From Bin5 sp965221345 (lineage in GTDB: Bacteria > Chloroflexota > Anaerolineae > Caldilineales > Caldilineaceae), in the NCBI GenBank assembly GCA_965221345.1, contig CBDCSD010000001.1, positions 1,488,001 to 1,552,000 of the forward strand: a stretch of 64,000 bases of DNA, read 5' to 3'. The first letter of the stretch is position 1; every line of letters starts with the position of its first letter. Shown here piece after piece: positions 8,285-17,232 of this stretch. Made by a program: the position numbers and the translations under genes. The notes beneath the pieces are model-generated. The model saw only the letters and a program-made list of their open reading frames with translations. It searched no databases and had not been told where the DNA came from.

Positions 8285-10183
8285 CTAACGGTACTCACCA
8301 GCCAGTTCCTGAACGACAGACAGGTTGCCCTGATCTACGAAGCCGGGGCCTGTCGGGGTCACAGGAAGGGCCGGCACGATTCCGTGGCGCACGAGCAGAT
8401 TCAGCGCTTGGATACCGCCGAAGCCTTGAAGGAATGGTTGCTGGTCAATGCCGAACATCGTCAGGCCAGACTCGATGTTGGCATTGATCTCCTGACTCAA
8501 GTCGAAGGTGCCGTGCGTAATGTCGTCGGCCGTGAGTCCCTCGTTCTCGATGAAGACATAAAAGGGATTGGCGCCGTTGGGTCCGAGAGTAAGGAAGACA
8601 TCGGTGTCCGGGTTGGCCGTGTAGTAGTCGCCGATGATCGTGGCAGCCTCTGCCGGGTCGTCGCCGATAGCGAGAACTTCGGCGGGAATGCCGCTTTCGG
8701 CCAAGGCGTCGACAAAGCCGGCGCAGCGCTTATCCAGGCCTGTGTGGCCGACCTGCTGGTTTATGCAGACACCCTGCGTACCGCCTCCGGCCGCCAGGCG
8801 CAGACCACCAAGATAGCCGCCCTGGTACTCATCCTGACCGAGGTAGGTGTAGTAGGGTATGTTGTCGGCGATAGGGCCGGAACCCGCGTTGTAGGCGATG
8901 ACCGGGATGCCGGCATTGATGGCCTTCATAATCGGTTCCTTGAAAAGGATCGGGTCGGTGACGGTAAGCATAATGCCGTCAGGGTTGGCTGCGACCGCCT
9001 GCTCGATCAGTGAGGCAGTCTTGTCCAGGTCGAACTCGTCCGGTGCCAGAATCGTCACGTCCACTCCCATCAATTCGGCAGCAGTATTTATACCGTTCTG
9101 CACTACACACCAGAAAGAGTCCCAAGCACATTCAGCGTGCTGGACGGCGATAACACTCATTGCAGCATCCGGGTCAGGCTCCGCTGCCAGGCTGGCTGCA
9201 TCCACGAAACCGGGACCTGTGGCCGAGACTGGAAGCGCCGGCAGGATACCATAGCGGGCGATCATGCTCAGTGCCGCTACACCGCCATATCCCTGAAGGA
9301 ATGGTTGCTGGTCGATGCCGAACATCGTCAGTCCGGCCAGGATGTTGGCATTGATCTCTTCGCCCAGGTCGAAAGTGCCGTGCGTAATGTCATCGGCTGT
9401 GAGCCCTTCATTCTCGACGAAGACATAGAACGGATTGGCGCCGTTGGGGCCGAGAGTGAGGAAGATATCGGTGTCCGGGTTGGCGGTGAAATAGTCACCG
9501 ATGATGGTGGCGGCCTCTGCCGGGTCATCGCCAATGGCAAGAACCTCGGCGGGAATGCCGCTTTCGGCCAGGGCATCGGCAAAGCCGGCGCAGCGCTTGT
9601 CAAGGCCGGTGTGACCAACCTGCTGGTTTATGCAGACGCCATTCGTGCCACCCCCGGCCGCCAAGCGCAGACCACCGAGATAGCCGCCCTGGTACTCATC
9701 CTGACCGAGGTAGGTGTAGTAAGGGATGTTGTCGGCAATAGGGCCGGAGCCCGCGTTGTAGGCGATGACCGGGATGCCGGCATCAATGGCCTTCATGATC
9801 GGTGCTCTGAACAAGATAGGGTCGGTGACAGTCAGCATGATGCCGTCAGGGTTGGCTGCGACCGCCTGCTCAATCAGTGAAGCCGTCTTGTCCAGGTCGA
9901 ACTCGTCTGGCGCGAGGATAGTAACATTCACCCCAAGGTCGCTGGCCGCGGTGTTGATGCCGCTTTGCACGGTGCACCAGAAGGAGTCCCAAGCACATTC
10001 AGCGTGCTGGACAGCTATGAAATTCAGCTCGCTTTCCGCGCCTTGCTGCCCAGAGGCGTCGCCCCCGCTCTCTTCCGACTGCGCCATTTCTTGCTGCCCA
10101 CTGTCTGCGGCTGGCGCACAGGCCGCCAAGGCTAGCAAAGCAATCAAAAACAGAGTAGCAAAAAGGTACATTCGTCGTTGCAT
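8285..10183 (-). CDS. Double-domain sugar ABC substrate-binding lipoprotein
   Basis: A 632-residue secreted protein, twice the usual ~310-340 of the family. It has a lipoprotein signal peptide ending at Cys22 (LAAC), an acidic Ser/Gly/Gln linker, then two copies of a Peripla_BP_4 (RbsB-like) domain at residues 55-343 and 344-632. Each copy is 289 residues and begins with 'IAVQHAECAWDSFWC', then 'VTILAPDEFDLDKTASLIEQ' and 'GVCINQQVGHTGLDKRCAGF'. The copies are nearly identical. It should deliver inositol or a similar polyol to the flanking permeases. GGAGG lies just upstream of the ATG. Duplicated binding domains in one lipoprotein are unusual in this family. Confidence 0.93.
   Translation of the reverse strand: MQRRMYLFATLFLIALLALAACAPAADSGQQEMAQSEESGGDASGQQGAESELNFIAVQHAECAWDSFWCTVQSGINTAASDLGVNVTILAPDEFDLDKTASLIEQAVAANPDGIMLTVTDPILFRAPIMKAIDAGIPVIAYNAGSGPIADNIPYYTYLGQDEYQGGYLGGLRLAAGGGTNGVCINQQVGHTGLDKRCAGFADALAESGIPAEVLAIGDDPAEAATIIGDYFTANPDTDIFLTLGPNGANPFYVFVENEGLTADDITHGTFDLGEEINANILAGLTMFGIDQQPFLQGYGGVAALSMIARYGILPALPVSATGPGFVDAASLAAEPDPDAAMSVIAVQHAECAWDSFWCVVQNGINTAAELMGVDVTILAPDEFDLDKTASLIEQAVAANPDGIMLTVTDPILFKEPIMKAINAGIPVIAYNAGSGPIADNIPYYTYLGQDEYQGGYLGGLRLAAGGGTQGVCINQQVGHTGLDKRCAGFVDALAESGIPAEVLAIGDDPAEAATIIGDYYTANPDTDVFLTLGPNGANPFYVFIENEGLTADDITHGTFDLSQEINANIESGLTMFGIDQQPFLQGFGGIQALNLLVRHGIVPALPVTPTGPGFVDQGNLSVVQELAGEYR
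8288..10021 (-). repeat. Two tandem 867-bp direct repeats inside the binding-protein gene
   Basis: Bases 9155-10021 and 8288-9154 encode the two successive binding domains. The units abut without a linker and have exactly the same length, 289 codons each. DNA identity is high over most of the unit, with scattered, mainly silent differences. Short unmatched segments occur near the domain ends, for example residues about 328-343. This is a recent in-frame tandem duplication. Recombination between units could collapse it to a normal single-domain gene. Confidence 0.88.
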
Positions 10184-10255
10184 GATTTTCCTCCTGCAAT
10201 CTTGTTGATGGTTTGATGAAATGACCGTTTAACTCACGATGGCTGGCGACGGTGT

Positions 10256-11242
10256 CTACTGACGACTCAAATAAGTATTGCTGATCACCGCCAAGATGAG
10301 AATAAGTCCCATTGTGGCCTGGAACAGCTGAACATCGACGCCCACAAGAATCAGGCCTTGCTCCACCATCTGGAGAAGAAGCATGCCTATCGCTGCGCCG
10401 ACAATCGTGCCGTAGCCCCCGCTGAGCCAAATGCCGCCGATGACGCAAGCTGCCACGGCTGTCAGTTCCCAACCCTCACCTCGCAAGGGGTCCACGGCCG
10501 GCCGGGAGGCAAACTGTACGATCCCTGCAAAACCGGCAAGTAGGCCGGTGACTATATAGTTGACAGCGATGACGCTCTTCGTTTTAACACCTTGGGCAAT
10601 GGCAGCGGCCCTGTTTCCACCGGTTGCGTAGACCCAACTGCCGAAACGTGTGTTACGCATAACCACGGCGGCCAGGACGGCAAACAGGAGGAACCAGACG
10701 ATTGCCATGCGGGCGCTGCCGGCAGGTTCAGCCAAGCGATTGATGAAGGTGAACTCACCGTTCAAGCCTGAGAAAAAGGCAGGCAGTTCACCTGTGTAGC
10801 GCGCAAAGTCCCCGCCGCCGATAGCCCGGGCGATTCCCCGAAAGGCCAGCATCGTCCCTAGTGTTGCAATGAAGGAAGGGATGCCGGTGCGAATGACAAT
10901 AAAGCCGTTTATGCCGCCGAGTGCGGCGCTGACGGCCATGGCAAACACGAATGCCGACAGTGGCGCGATGCCGCCCTCCAGGCTAAGCGCAAAGACGAAG
11001 GTCGCCACGGCAAGAATCGACCCAACCGACAGGTCAAACTCGCCGGAAATCATCAGCATTGCCACACCCACGATAAATATGCCTTTTATACTGGCGATCG
11101 TGAGAATGTTCGTGAGCGAGACGAGCGACAGGAAATTCTCCGCCCGGATCGAGAAGAAGAGAAACACGAGCGCAAAGCTGATCAAGACGACCAACTCTGA
11201 GGCATCCGCGAGCCGATGACGAATCCTGATTATTGTGTCCAT
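10256..11242 (-). CDS. Sugar ABC transporter permease (RbsC-like), copy A
   Basis: About 328 residues with multiple hydrophobic spans and the same family marks as the second permease: 'GEFDLSVGSILAV', 'GIPSFIATLGTMLAFRG', 'GGNRAAAIAQGV' and 'GGIWLSGGYGTIVGAAIG'. It is clearly diverged from the copy at 7078, suggesting two distinct subunits. The frame extends to a GTG at 11305 that would overlap the iolE stop; ATG 11242 is the more usual start for this family and is used here. It precedes the double-domain binding protein by about 70 bases. Confidence 0.9.
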   Translation of the reverse strand: MDTIIRIRHRLADASELVVLISFALVFLFFSIRAENFLSLVSLTNILTIASIKGIFIVGVAMLMISGEFDLSVGSILAVATFVFALSLEGGIAPLSAFVFAMAVSAALGGINGFIVIRTGIPSFIATLGTMLAFRGIARAIGGGDFARYTGELPAFFSGLNGEFTFINRLAEPAGSARMAIVWFLLFAVLAAVVMRNTRFGSWVYATGGNRAAAIAQGVKTKSVIAVNYIVTGLLAGFAGIVQFASRPAVDPLRGEGWELTAVAACVIGGIWLSGGYGTIVGAAIGMLLLQMVEQGLILVGVDVQLFQATMGLILILAVISNTYLSRQ

Positions 11243-11298
11243 AGCGCTCGGCAGGTCAAAAGCCCTTGTCAAAGCATTTCCATAGCTGTTCCGCTCAC

Positions 11299-12198
11299 CT
11301 ACCACTCCAGTTCGGCCCGCAGGAAGGCGCGGTTGCGCCTGGCGCTTGCCAGGGCATTGATGCCCATTTCCGGCAGGATATCCTGCTCAACCGTGCCCCA
11401 GCCATCAAAGTCTATCTCATGCAAAATACGGTTGATCCCCTGCCAGTCAATGGTCCCTTGACCCAGTTCAGGAAAGACGCCTGACTGGACCCCGTCATAG
11501 TAATCGCCTCCGCGACTAGTAACCTCTTCGCGGACGTGGCCGTTGCACTCCTTTATATGAAGATACCACGTGCGGTCCCTCCACTTGTCGAGCACGGCAA
11601 TCGGGTCGCCGCCCCCATACGCAATGTGCGCCATATCAAAGCATAGGCCGACCAGATTGGGATCGGTGCGCTCCAGCAGGGCGTCTATTTCAAATTCGGT
11701 CTCCAGGTAGCCGCCGATATGTGGGTGCGCTGTACATCTCATTCCGTACTCTTCTTTGACTACCCTCGCAAAGGCATCGACATTCGCCGCAGCCTGATCC
11801 CATTCAGCGTCGTTGAGCGAATCCTCCCGGCGTATGCGCCCAGCGCGCTGAGCGCGGATGTCCACCTCAAATAGAACGTCGGACAATACGATGTTCTGGC
11901 AGCCCATCGCCGAAAGCACTTGAACCGTCTCCAACGCCTCCCGGTAGACGGTCTCGTCCTCTTTTCCAGCCAGAAAATTGAAAATCGTGAATGCCGATAT
12001 AAGGGTCAACCCGCGCCGGTCCAGTTCATCGCGCAGTTTTGGGATCCCAAAGGGCAGGTAGCCGTATGGTCCCAATTCAGTTCCCACATAACCGGCCTCC
12101 CGTATCTCATCCAGGACCTGACTGTAGGGAGGAACGTTTGGCGTGTCTTTCATCAGCACGCCCCAGGAAACAGGTGCTGTCGCGACTCGTACATGCAT
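11299..12198 (-). CDS. iolE: Inosose dehydratase-like sugar isomerase/epimerase (TIM barrel)
   Basis: A 299-residue AP_endonuc_2 family TIM barrel. It begins 'VATAPVSWGV' (IolE proteins have a similar APxxWG start), followed by 'GYVGTELGPYGYLP', 'TAHPHIGGYLETEFEID' and 'GLCFDMAHIAYGGGDP', with metal-binding Glu/Asp/His residues typical of the fold. In the inositol pathway IolE dehydrates 2-keto-myo-inositol to the diketone used by IolD. Context between iolC and the importer supports this; related xylose-isomerase-like epimerases are the alternative. Confidence 0.85.
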   Translation of the reverse strand: MHVRVATAPVSWGVLMKDTPNVPPYSQVLDEIREAGYVGTELGPYGYLPFGIPKLRDELDRRGLTLISAFTIFNFLAGKEDETVYREALETVQVLSAMGCQNIVLSDVLFEVDIRAQRAGRIRREDSLNDAEWDQAAANVDAFARVVKEEYGMRCTAHPHIGGYLETEFEIDALLERTDPNLVGLCFDMAHIAYGGGDPIAVLDKWRDRTWYLHIKECNGHVREEVTSRGGDYYDGVQSGVFPELGQGTIDWQGINRILHEIDFDGWGTVEQDILPEMGINALASARRNRAFLRAELEW

Positions 12199-12211
12199 GG
12201 CTTACCAACTC

Positions 12212-12910
12212 CTATTCTGTCTGGGACAAGCGATGGTGCAGCGCACGAAAGAGAGGGCATTTCCCACTCACCACTTCTGGCGAAATTCTCCGCAGAAACC
12301 TTGCTGTATGACCACCCTTGGAATATCGCGCCTGCGCGCCGCAGTAAATTGAAGATTCGATAATTGCGTCAGAGAGCTTGTCGCGACACGAATCTTTTTC
12401 CCGGTCATAACTGCTGAATGTCTCCGGGCGGTCAAAGGGAACAGCCTTCTGCGTGCTCAGCCAGTGTCGCATCTGATTATGACAACCGCGGAAATCCGGA
12501 TCTTTGGCAACCGAATGGTCCCAATCGGCGACGATCCACGCTTCAACTTCTGGCGAGGCAAATCCAATATAGTGTTCGACGTTGGCTGCTTGATCCACTT
12601 TCCCTATCGATTTGTCGAAAAGTTCCCGCCTTGCGTCCCGATCATGGCAGTCAAGATCATCGATGACGAGAATCAGATCACAGCATTCCTTTGCTTTCAA
12701 CGATTCAAAGAGGAGCTTTTCAATCTGCTCTGCCAGGCTCCTTCCTGTCCTGCCATAGCCTGGCTCATCTGAAGGGCGTGGTCCAGGCTTCCGTCTGACA
12801 GGCGATTTGCGTTCGAATGTGTGATCTATGCAGATGTTTTCGAGCAAGGGAACTAATCCACGCACTTCCGATTCTCCCCCTCCTGCAAAGACCCAAACTA
12901 CCACGGCCAC
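12212..12910 (-). CDS. DUF4276-like TOPRIM-fold protein, putative defence effector
   Basis: A 232-residue protein starting 'VVVWVFAGGGESEVRGLVPLL', where Glu13 matches the first TOPRIM acidic residue, and 'LILVIDDLDCHDRD' (Asp84-Asp87) matches the DxD motif. This resembles DUF4276/RloB-type TOPRIM proteins that accompany AAA_21 ATPases. It overlaps the ATPase gene by 13 bases, so the two are almost certainly translationally coupled. By analogy with OLD and PARIS systems it would be the nuclease-like effector, held or triggered by the ATPase; function here is inferred. It interrupts the inositol cluster, ending 13 bases before iolE. Confidence 0.7.
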   Translation of the reverse strand: MAVVVWVFAGGGESEVRGLVPLLENICIDHTFERKSPVRRKPGPRPSDEPGYGRTGRSLAEQIEKLLFESLKAKECCDLILVIDDLDCHDRDARRELFDKSIGKVDQAANVEHYIGFASPEVEAWIVADWDHSVAKDPDFRGCHNQMRHWLSTQKAVPFDRPETFSSYDREKDSCRDKLSDAIIESSIYCGAQARYSKGGHTARFLRRISPEVVSGKCPLFRALHHRLSQTE

Positions 12911-14214
12911 CCCCCAACCGCGGGATTGCCTACCCTGTACAAATCGCCCACCTGCCAGCCATCCTCAATCCAGCCCGAAACTGTCTCGCGATCTAGGCGC
13001 TTGGGCCTGAAGTGATTCTGACTTTCGGAATCCTGCTGAAAAGTATAGATGTAACCGCCGTCATCAAGTTGGTCGGTGAAATGATCCAGCAGATCTGGGC
13101 TATGTGTAGTCACTATGACCTGCGTTTTCTGCGCTGCTCTCTTGATCCATTCCGCCAGAATCGGCATCCAGGCAGGGTGGATTCCGAGTTCAGGTTCGTC
13201 AATAACGATTAGTGAAGGAAGCTTTGGAGAGTGCAGAATGACGGCCCAACATAGCATCCGAACAGTGCCATCAGACATTTCATAGAGAAAGAAAGGTTCA
13301 TGGAAGCCTTCAACATTCCACTCTACTGCAAGTGAGAATCTTCCAGCCGGTACAGCGCGCAGCTTCCTGGTTAATGGCAGGATGTCCTTGATCATCTGAT
13401 TCAGCAACTCTTCAAATTCAAAGTCAACTTGAATCAGGTTGTATAGGACAAGTGCCAAGTTATCGCCCGATGGCGAAACATAGAAGTCAGACTGACCTAG
13501 TTTAGGTTCAGACAGCCGTATCCGCTCCAAATCCATATTGTTTGCATTATTGAATTTCCAGTTAAATGAAGAATCAATAATTTTTCCGCGTGGCCCGTAT
13601 AGTAGTACCGCCTCAGGTGGGAAATGACTGTTTTCAAGCAAACGGGGCATAGCAGACAAAGCTAGTTCCTTGACCGGAATGTCCTTTATGCTCTCTAGAT
13701 GGGTTGAGGAACTCATTGAAGTTCCCATCCGGTAGTGTGGATAATCTAAGACGGAAACAACACCGGACCCACTACCTCCATTCCCTCCACTATGCACACG
13801 GTAGTAGGCAGGAGGGCTGGATAGACCACGACCGCTATCGAGAAACTCCCTTTCTATGATAACTGGACGATGGAAGTCTTGAACAAGCAGTTCGATTCCA
13901 AGGGTTGTCTCTTCTTCGTCTACTGCGAATTGATATTCTAAACCGACGTTAGCCGGGGTATCAAGCGATCCATCCAGAATCCTTGCCCCGCCTAAGCTGA
14001 ATACCGCGTCCTCGAAGCTTGTCCGCCCTCGCTGATCATCCGCTCCGGAACCGTTAACGCATTCCTGGAGAAATCGGAAGAGTGAAATCAGGTTGCTCTT
14101 ACCAGACCCATTCGCTCCAATGAGGATGGTCAGCGGGCCGAAGTCGATCCCGTCTTCCAGGCGGATATTCTTGTAATTCCTTGCGACAATCCTGGAGACC
14201 GAAACTGTACTCAT
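12898..14214 (-). CDS. AAA_21 family (OLD/RloA-like) ATPase, putative defence sensor
   Basis: A 438-residue ABC/SMC-type ATPase. It has Walker A 'GANGSGKSNL' (residues 33-42), an intervening variable lid region, Walker B 'LIVIDEPELGIHP' (Asp339-Glu340) and the H-loop 'VTTHSPDLLDHF' (His371). This is the architecture of RecF/OLD-like ATPases found in phage-defence pairs. Base composition is visibly more AT-rich than in the surrounding iol genes. It overlaps the start of the TOPRIM gene and lies 90 bases downstream of iolC. Horizontal acquisition is likely; the trigger is unknown. Confidence 0.88.
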   Translation of the reverse strand: MSTVSVSRIVARNYKNIRLEDGIDFGPLTILIGANGSGKSNLISLFRFLQECVNGSGADDQRGRTSFEDAVFSLGGARILDGSLDTPANVGLEYQFAVDEEETTLGIELLVQDFHRPVIIEREFLDSGRGLSSPPAYYRVHSGGNGGSGSGVVSVLDYPHYRMGTSMSSSTHLESIKDIPVKELALSAMPRLLENSHFPPEAVLLYGPRGKIIDSSFNWKFNNANNMDLERIRLSEPKLGQSDFYVSPSGDNLALVLYNLIQVDFEFEELLNQMIKDILPLTRKLRAVPAGRFSLAVEWNVEGFHEPFFLYEMSDGTVRMLCWAVILHSPKLPSLIVIDEPELGIHPAWMPILAEWIKRAAQKTQVIVTTHSPDLLDHFTDQLDDGGYIYTFQQDSESQNHFRPKRLDRETVSGWIEDGWQVGDLYRVGNPAVGGWPW

Positions 14215-14304
14215 AGAACCCCTGCCTGGTCTGTAATCACAGTGTTCAGTCTAACGCTCGATCCTGTGGCATTCTGCCCTCATTCCAACATAGGCGTTGC
14301 CGAT

Positions 14305-15330
14305 TCACAATCCCCCCCGTTCCTCCACAAACGCCATCACCTCGTCGTAAGTGGGCATGAAATTTGCGCAACCGTGCGCCAACACCACGATCGCGCCGCA
14401 AGCGTTGCCCAGCCGGGCCGACCGCTGCCAACCCCAGTCGTTGACAAATCCATAGATGAAACCGGCGCCAAACGCGTCGCCAGCCCCAAGGATGTTGTAA
14501 ATTTCCACCGGAAAGCCCGGCGCCTCAAGAACCTCGCCGCTGGCCAAATGTACGCGCGATCCGAGCGCGCCCACCTTTTCAACTACAGCCTCCGGACCCA
14601 ACTCCAGCAGCCAGCTAATGGCCGCCTTTACATCGCCCTCTACCTTCGCATCAGATATCTGTGAATGGGTCAGCGACATCTGGCTGGCATCGCTGAGCAC
14701 CGCCGCGTTGATCTCATCCTCCGTGCCGACCACCACATCCACATTGGGCAGGACGGAACGAGCGACTACGCCGAACGCCCGCGGGTCATGCCACTGGTCC
14801 GGCCGAAAGTCAAGGTCGAATACTACTGTCGTACCAACCTGCTGGGAAAATTCAGCACCGAACATGGTGGAGCTGCGACTCGGCTCTTTGCTCAGGTTTG
14901 TGCCCGCAAACTGAAACACCTTTGCATCCGCCACCGGGGATGCTAGCACGTCGTCAATGGTCAGCTCGATATCCGCGCAGTTCTCGCGGTAGTAGACCAG
15001 GGGAAAGCGGTCCGGCGGCTCAATGCCCAAGACAACCGCGCTCGTGCGGTGCTCCGGCTTGCGCGGGCTGTAACTGAAGTCAACGCCCTCCTTCTCCAGA
15101 AAGTCGGCGATGAAATCCCCAACCGGATCCTCCCCCAGACCCGTTACGAGCGCTGTCTTAAGTCCCAAACGGGCTCCGCCAACACTGATGTTGGTCGGAG
15201 ATCCGCCGACATAGGCGGCAAAGCTGCCAATCTCGGCAAACGGCGCGCCCACGTCGTTGCTATACAGATCGATCGACGAACGCCCCATGTGCAGAGAGTC
15301 GAAAGTTCTCGCTACATTTTCAGATGTCAT
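14305..15330 (-). CDS. iolC: 5-dehydro-2-deoxygluconokinase (PfkB family)
   Basis: A 341-residue ribokinase-family sugar kinase. The N-terminal 'HMGRSSIDLYSNDVGAPF' and 'YVGGSPTNISVGGARLGL' are typical of IolC, and the C-terminal 'NILGAGDAFGAGFIYGF' holds the anion hole and catalytic Asp of PfkB kinases. It phosphorylates 2-deoxy-5-keto-gluconate to the substrate of the IolJ aldolase. ATG 15330 is chosen over an upstream frame opening at 15369. It is preceded by iolB and followed by the inserted ATPase gene. Confidence 0.92.
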   Translation of the reverse strand: MTSENVARTFDSLHMGRSSIDLYSNDVGAPFAEIGSFAAYVGGSPTNISVGGARLGLKTALVTGLGEDPVGDFIADFLEKEGVDFSYSPRKPEHRTSAVVLGIEPPDRFPLVYYRENCADIELTIDDVLASPVADAKVFQFAGTNLSKEPSRSSTMFGAEFSQQVGTTVVFDLDFRPDQWHDPRAFGVVARSVLPNVDVVVGTEDEINAAVLSDASQMSLTHSQISDAKVEGDVKAAISWLLELGPEAVVEKVGALGSRVHLASGEVLEAPGFPVEIYNILGAGDAFGAGFIYGFVNDWGWQRSARLGNACGAIVVLAHGCANFMPTYDEVMAFVEERGGL

Positions 15331-15401
15331 GTCCCTGGTTTCCTGTGGCCGCCCCCGGCGATGGCGCAACCCACTTGAACTGGTGCGCGCCCGTTCTGCC
15401 C

Positions 15402-16289
15402 TCAGTACAGCGGCAGTCGTTCATCCATCCCGGTGTATTTCTCCTTCACCCACATGTAATTCGGATCCTCCTGGTTGGCCAGACTCTGTGCGCTGCCCGC
15501 CAGCACATTCAAATAGTATGTCGTGTAGCCGGGCATACTGACCACAGGATGGTAACCCTCCGGCACCAGCACGGCCTCGTTGTGCCCCACCCGTACCAGC
15601 GCGTCGATCGGATTGCCCGCTGCGTGCATCGGCGACCTTTCGTCTGTGTACACGCGCTGATACGCGAACCCTTCCGGCCGGTCGATATGATAGAAGTAGA
15701 CTTCCTCCAGATCGGCTTCGATCAACTCCCCTGTTCCGTCCTCAATGTGGATATCGTGCTTATGCGGCGGGTAGCTGCTCCAGTTTCCGCTCGGCGTGTA
15801 CACCTCGACCAGCACCAGCCGGTGAACCGGTGAACCAGGAGGCAACAGGTCGTTGATCTGCCGGCTTACATTGTCGCCGCCCCGTACGCTGATTGCGACG
15901 TCCTCCGGCCTGATCAACCACGGGTCGTGTTCTTCGGACGTTGGAACCCACGTGACCGCAAACTCGCCGGCCTCCTCAGCGGTGACCGTCAAACTAGTGC
16001 GCCGCGGCAGATAGAGGGCGTGGGCGCCCCCGCTGAAAACATCCGCCCGCCCGCCGATCCCTGCCCAGGAACCCCGGTTGCTCTCTACCCGGTAGCGTCC
16101 GCTCAGATTGACAAACGCGAACTCGTTTTCCCCTGTGTCGAAGGACCAACTTCCCCCTCCATCCAGTCGCCTCGCCTGGAACGAAATATACTCCCAGCTG
16201 GCGCTCTGCGGTGTAACCGCAAGGATCAGGTCTGGGTCCTCGCCGTCGGTCATCGGTTTGACCAACATGTTGTCTGCCGTGTAACGCAT
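15402..16289 (-). CDS. iolB: 5-deoxy-glucuronate isomerase
   Basis: A 295-residue bicupin of the IolB family. Metal-binding residues are visible in 'YPPHKHDIH', the Glu of 'LEEVYFYHI' and the His of 'PEGYHPV'. It converts 5-deoxy-glucuronate, the IolD product, to 2-deoxy-5-keto-gluconate. It is the most upstream inositol gene on this strand and has an AAGGCGAG ribosome site. Only 54 bases separate it from the DinB-like gene upstream, so the inositol promoter may lie there or further up. Confidence 0.93.
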   Translation of the reverse strand: MRYTADNMLVKPMTDGEDPDLILAVTPQSASWEYISFQARRLDGGGSWSFDTGENEFAFVNLSGRYRVESNRGSWAGIGGRADVFSGGAHALYLPRRTSLTVTAEEAGEFAVTWVPTSEEHDPWLIRPEDVAISVRGGDNVSRQINDLLPPGSPVHRLVLVEVYTPSGNWSSYPPHKHDIHIEDGTGELIEADLEEVYFYHIDRPEGFAYQRVYTDERSPMHAAGNPIDALVRVGHNEAVLVPEGYHPVVSMPGYTTYYLNVLAGSAQSLANQEDPNYMWVKEKYTGMDERLPLY

Positions 16290-16343
16290 TCTCGCCTTCT
16301 TTCAACTGCTCGGCCGCATTCTGTTCGACCAAGAGAGTGAATT

Positions 16344-16841
16344 TTACTGTTTCTTAGTCATAGCAAAGCGGGCATAATCAAGCGGCTCTGTTGGATATCC
16401 CAATTGAGCCAATTCAGGTGTCATCTGGCTGCGGTGCTCAGTCGCATGATTGAATACGTGGCGCAGCACGTCATCCAACTTCAGCATATATTCGATTCCT
16501 TCAGTGTTCCGGTAGTGTAGAGTATCGTCGAGCCTGCTTGTGGTCAGCGAGCTAACAAACTCCTGCCATGCCGCCCACAGCGTTTGCCACTCCTCTCGCA
16601 GATCCGCGAAGGTCGCGAACTCCGAAGCCTCTGGCAAGTGTGCCGGGCTCTCACCCCCAATGCGTTTAAGCCAGGCCCGCTCCGCGCCGTAGCCGTGGGC
16701 AGCCAGCCCATGAAGTGACTGCCAGAAAAAGGGGCGTTCGGCGAAGTATTCCTCTGCCGAAAGCGCTTCCAAGCTCGGAAACACCCGTTGCCAAGCCCAC
16801 TTGTTGTATTCAAATAGCCTGCCTACAGAATAAACAGACAT
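16344..16841 (-). CDS. DinB/DUF664-like damage-inducible family protein, copy 1
   Basis: A 165-residue four-helix-bundle protein of the DinB/YfiT superfamily. Visible elements: 'LFEYNKWAWQRVF' at the start, and the family 'HVFNHATEHRSQM' segment, whose His residues bind metal, near the C-terminus. Function is unknown; some relatives are thiol- or bacillithiol-dependent enzymes. The frame is open to 17030, but AAAGGA eight bases before ATG 16841, and an equal-length paralog at 17233-17730, settle the start. It is a tandem duplicate of that paralog. Confidence 0.85.
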   Translation of the reverse strand: MSVYSVGRLFEYNKWAWQRVFPSLEALSAEEYFAERPFFWQSLHGLAAHGYGAERAWLKRIGGESPAHLPEASEFATFADLREEWQTLWAAWQEFVSSLTTSRLDDTLHYRNTEGIEYMLKLDDVLRHVFNHATEHRSQMTPELAQLGYPTEPLDYARFAMTKKQ

Positions 16842-17039
16842 CGATTTCATCCTTTCAGAGCATGGTAACGGGACGCGCTCAGTTGCAGCTTCCTTGCACT
16901 GTTGCGCCGATAGATATGTTGATGAGTGTGTGGGGCATGGGGCTAGCCTGGCCTGCCTCTTTCCCACATGGCCGGCGCCTGCAGCAACCGCAGGAAACTT
17001 ATAGCACGCCAAGGTTGAAATGTCAACCATTTTAGTGGA

Positions 17040-17149
17040 TTCTGGAGTCGGCTAAAATGCCAGACGCTTCCCCTTCGCGGTAACTCCGAGAGAGTGCCCG
17101 GTGCCGCGTGGAAAATGCGCACGCGTCGAAAATAAACCGCTGTCTGCAA
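17040..17149 (-). pseudogene. Remnant 3' end of the P-loop NTPase gene
   Basis: The minus frame reads 'LQTAVYFRRVRIFHAAPGT' then 'LSELPRRGSVWHF'. This aligns with the C-terminus of the P-loop protein at 17938-18354 ('VLQQAVDFLRLRRVLPATGP' then 'LAELPRTGSVWHQT'). No P-loop or start is present here. It is the leftover of the tandem duplication that produced the DinB-like pair. The rest of the 16842-17232 gap shows no other gene. Confidence 0.75.
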
Positions 17150-17232
17150 AACTTTCTTAGGGAATGGAAGGCTGGTGCGGATCTCGTTGACCGCAATTCA
17201 GGCACCTGCCTATCTGACCAATGGGGCGAAGC

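Noticed and set aside
17040..17149. Small independent gene upstream of the first DinB-like gene
   Set aside because: The frame matches only the tail of the P-loop gene and lacks a start or ribosome site, so it is a duplication remnant.
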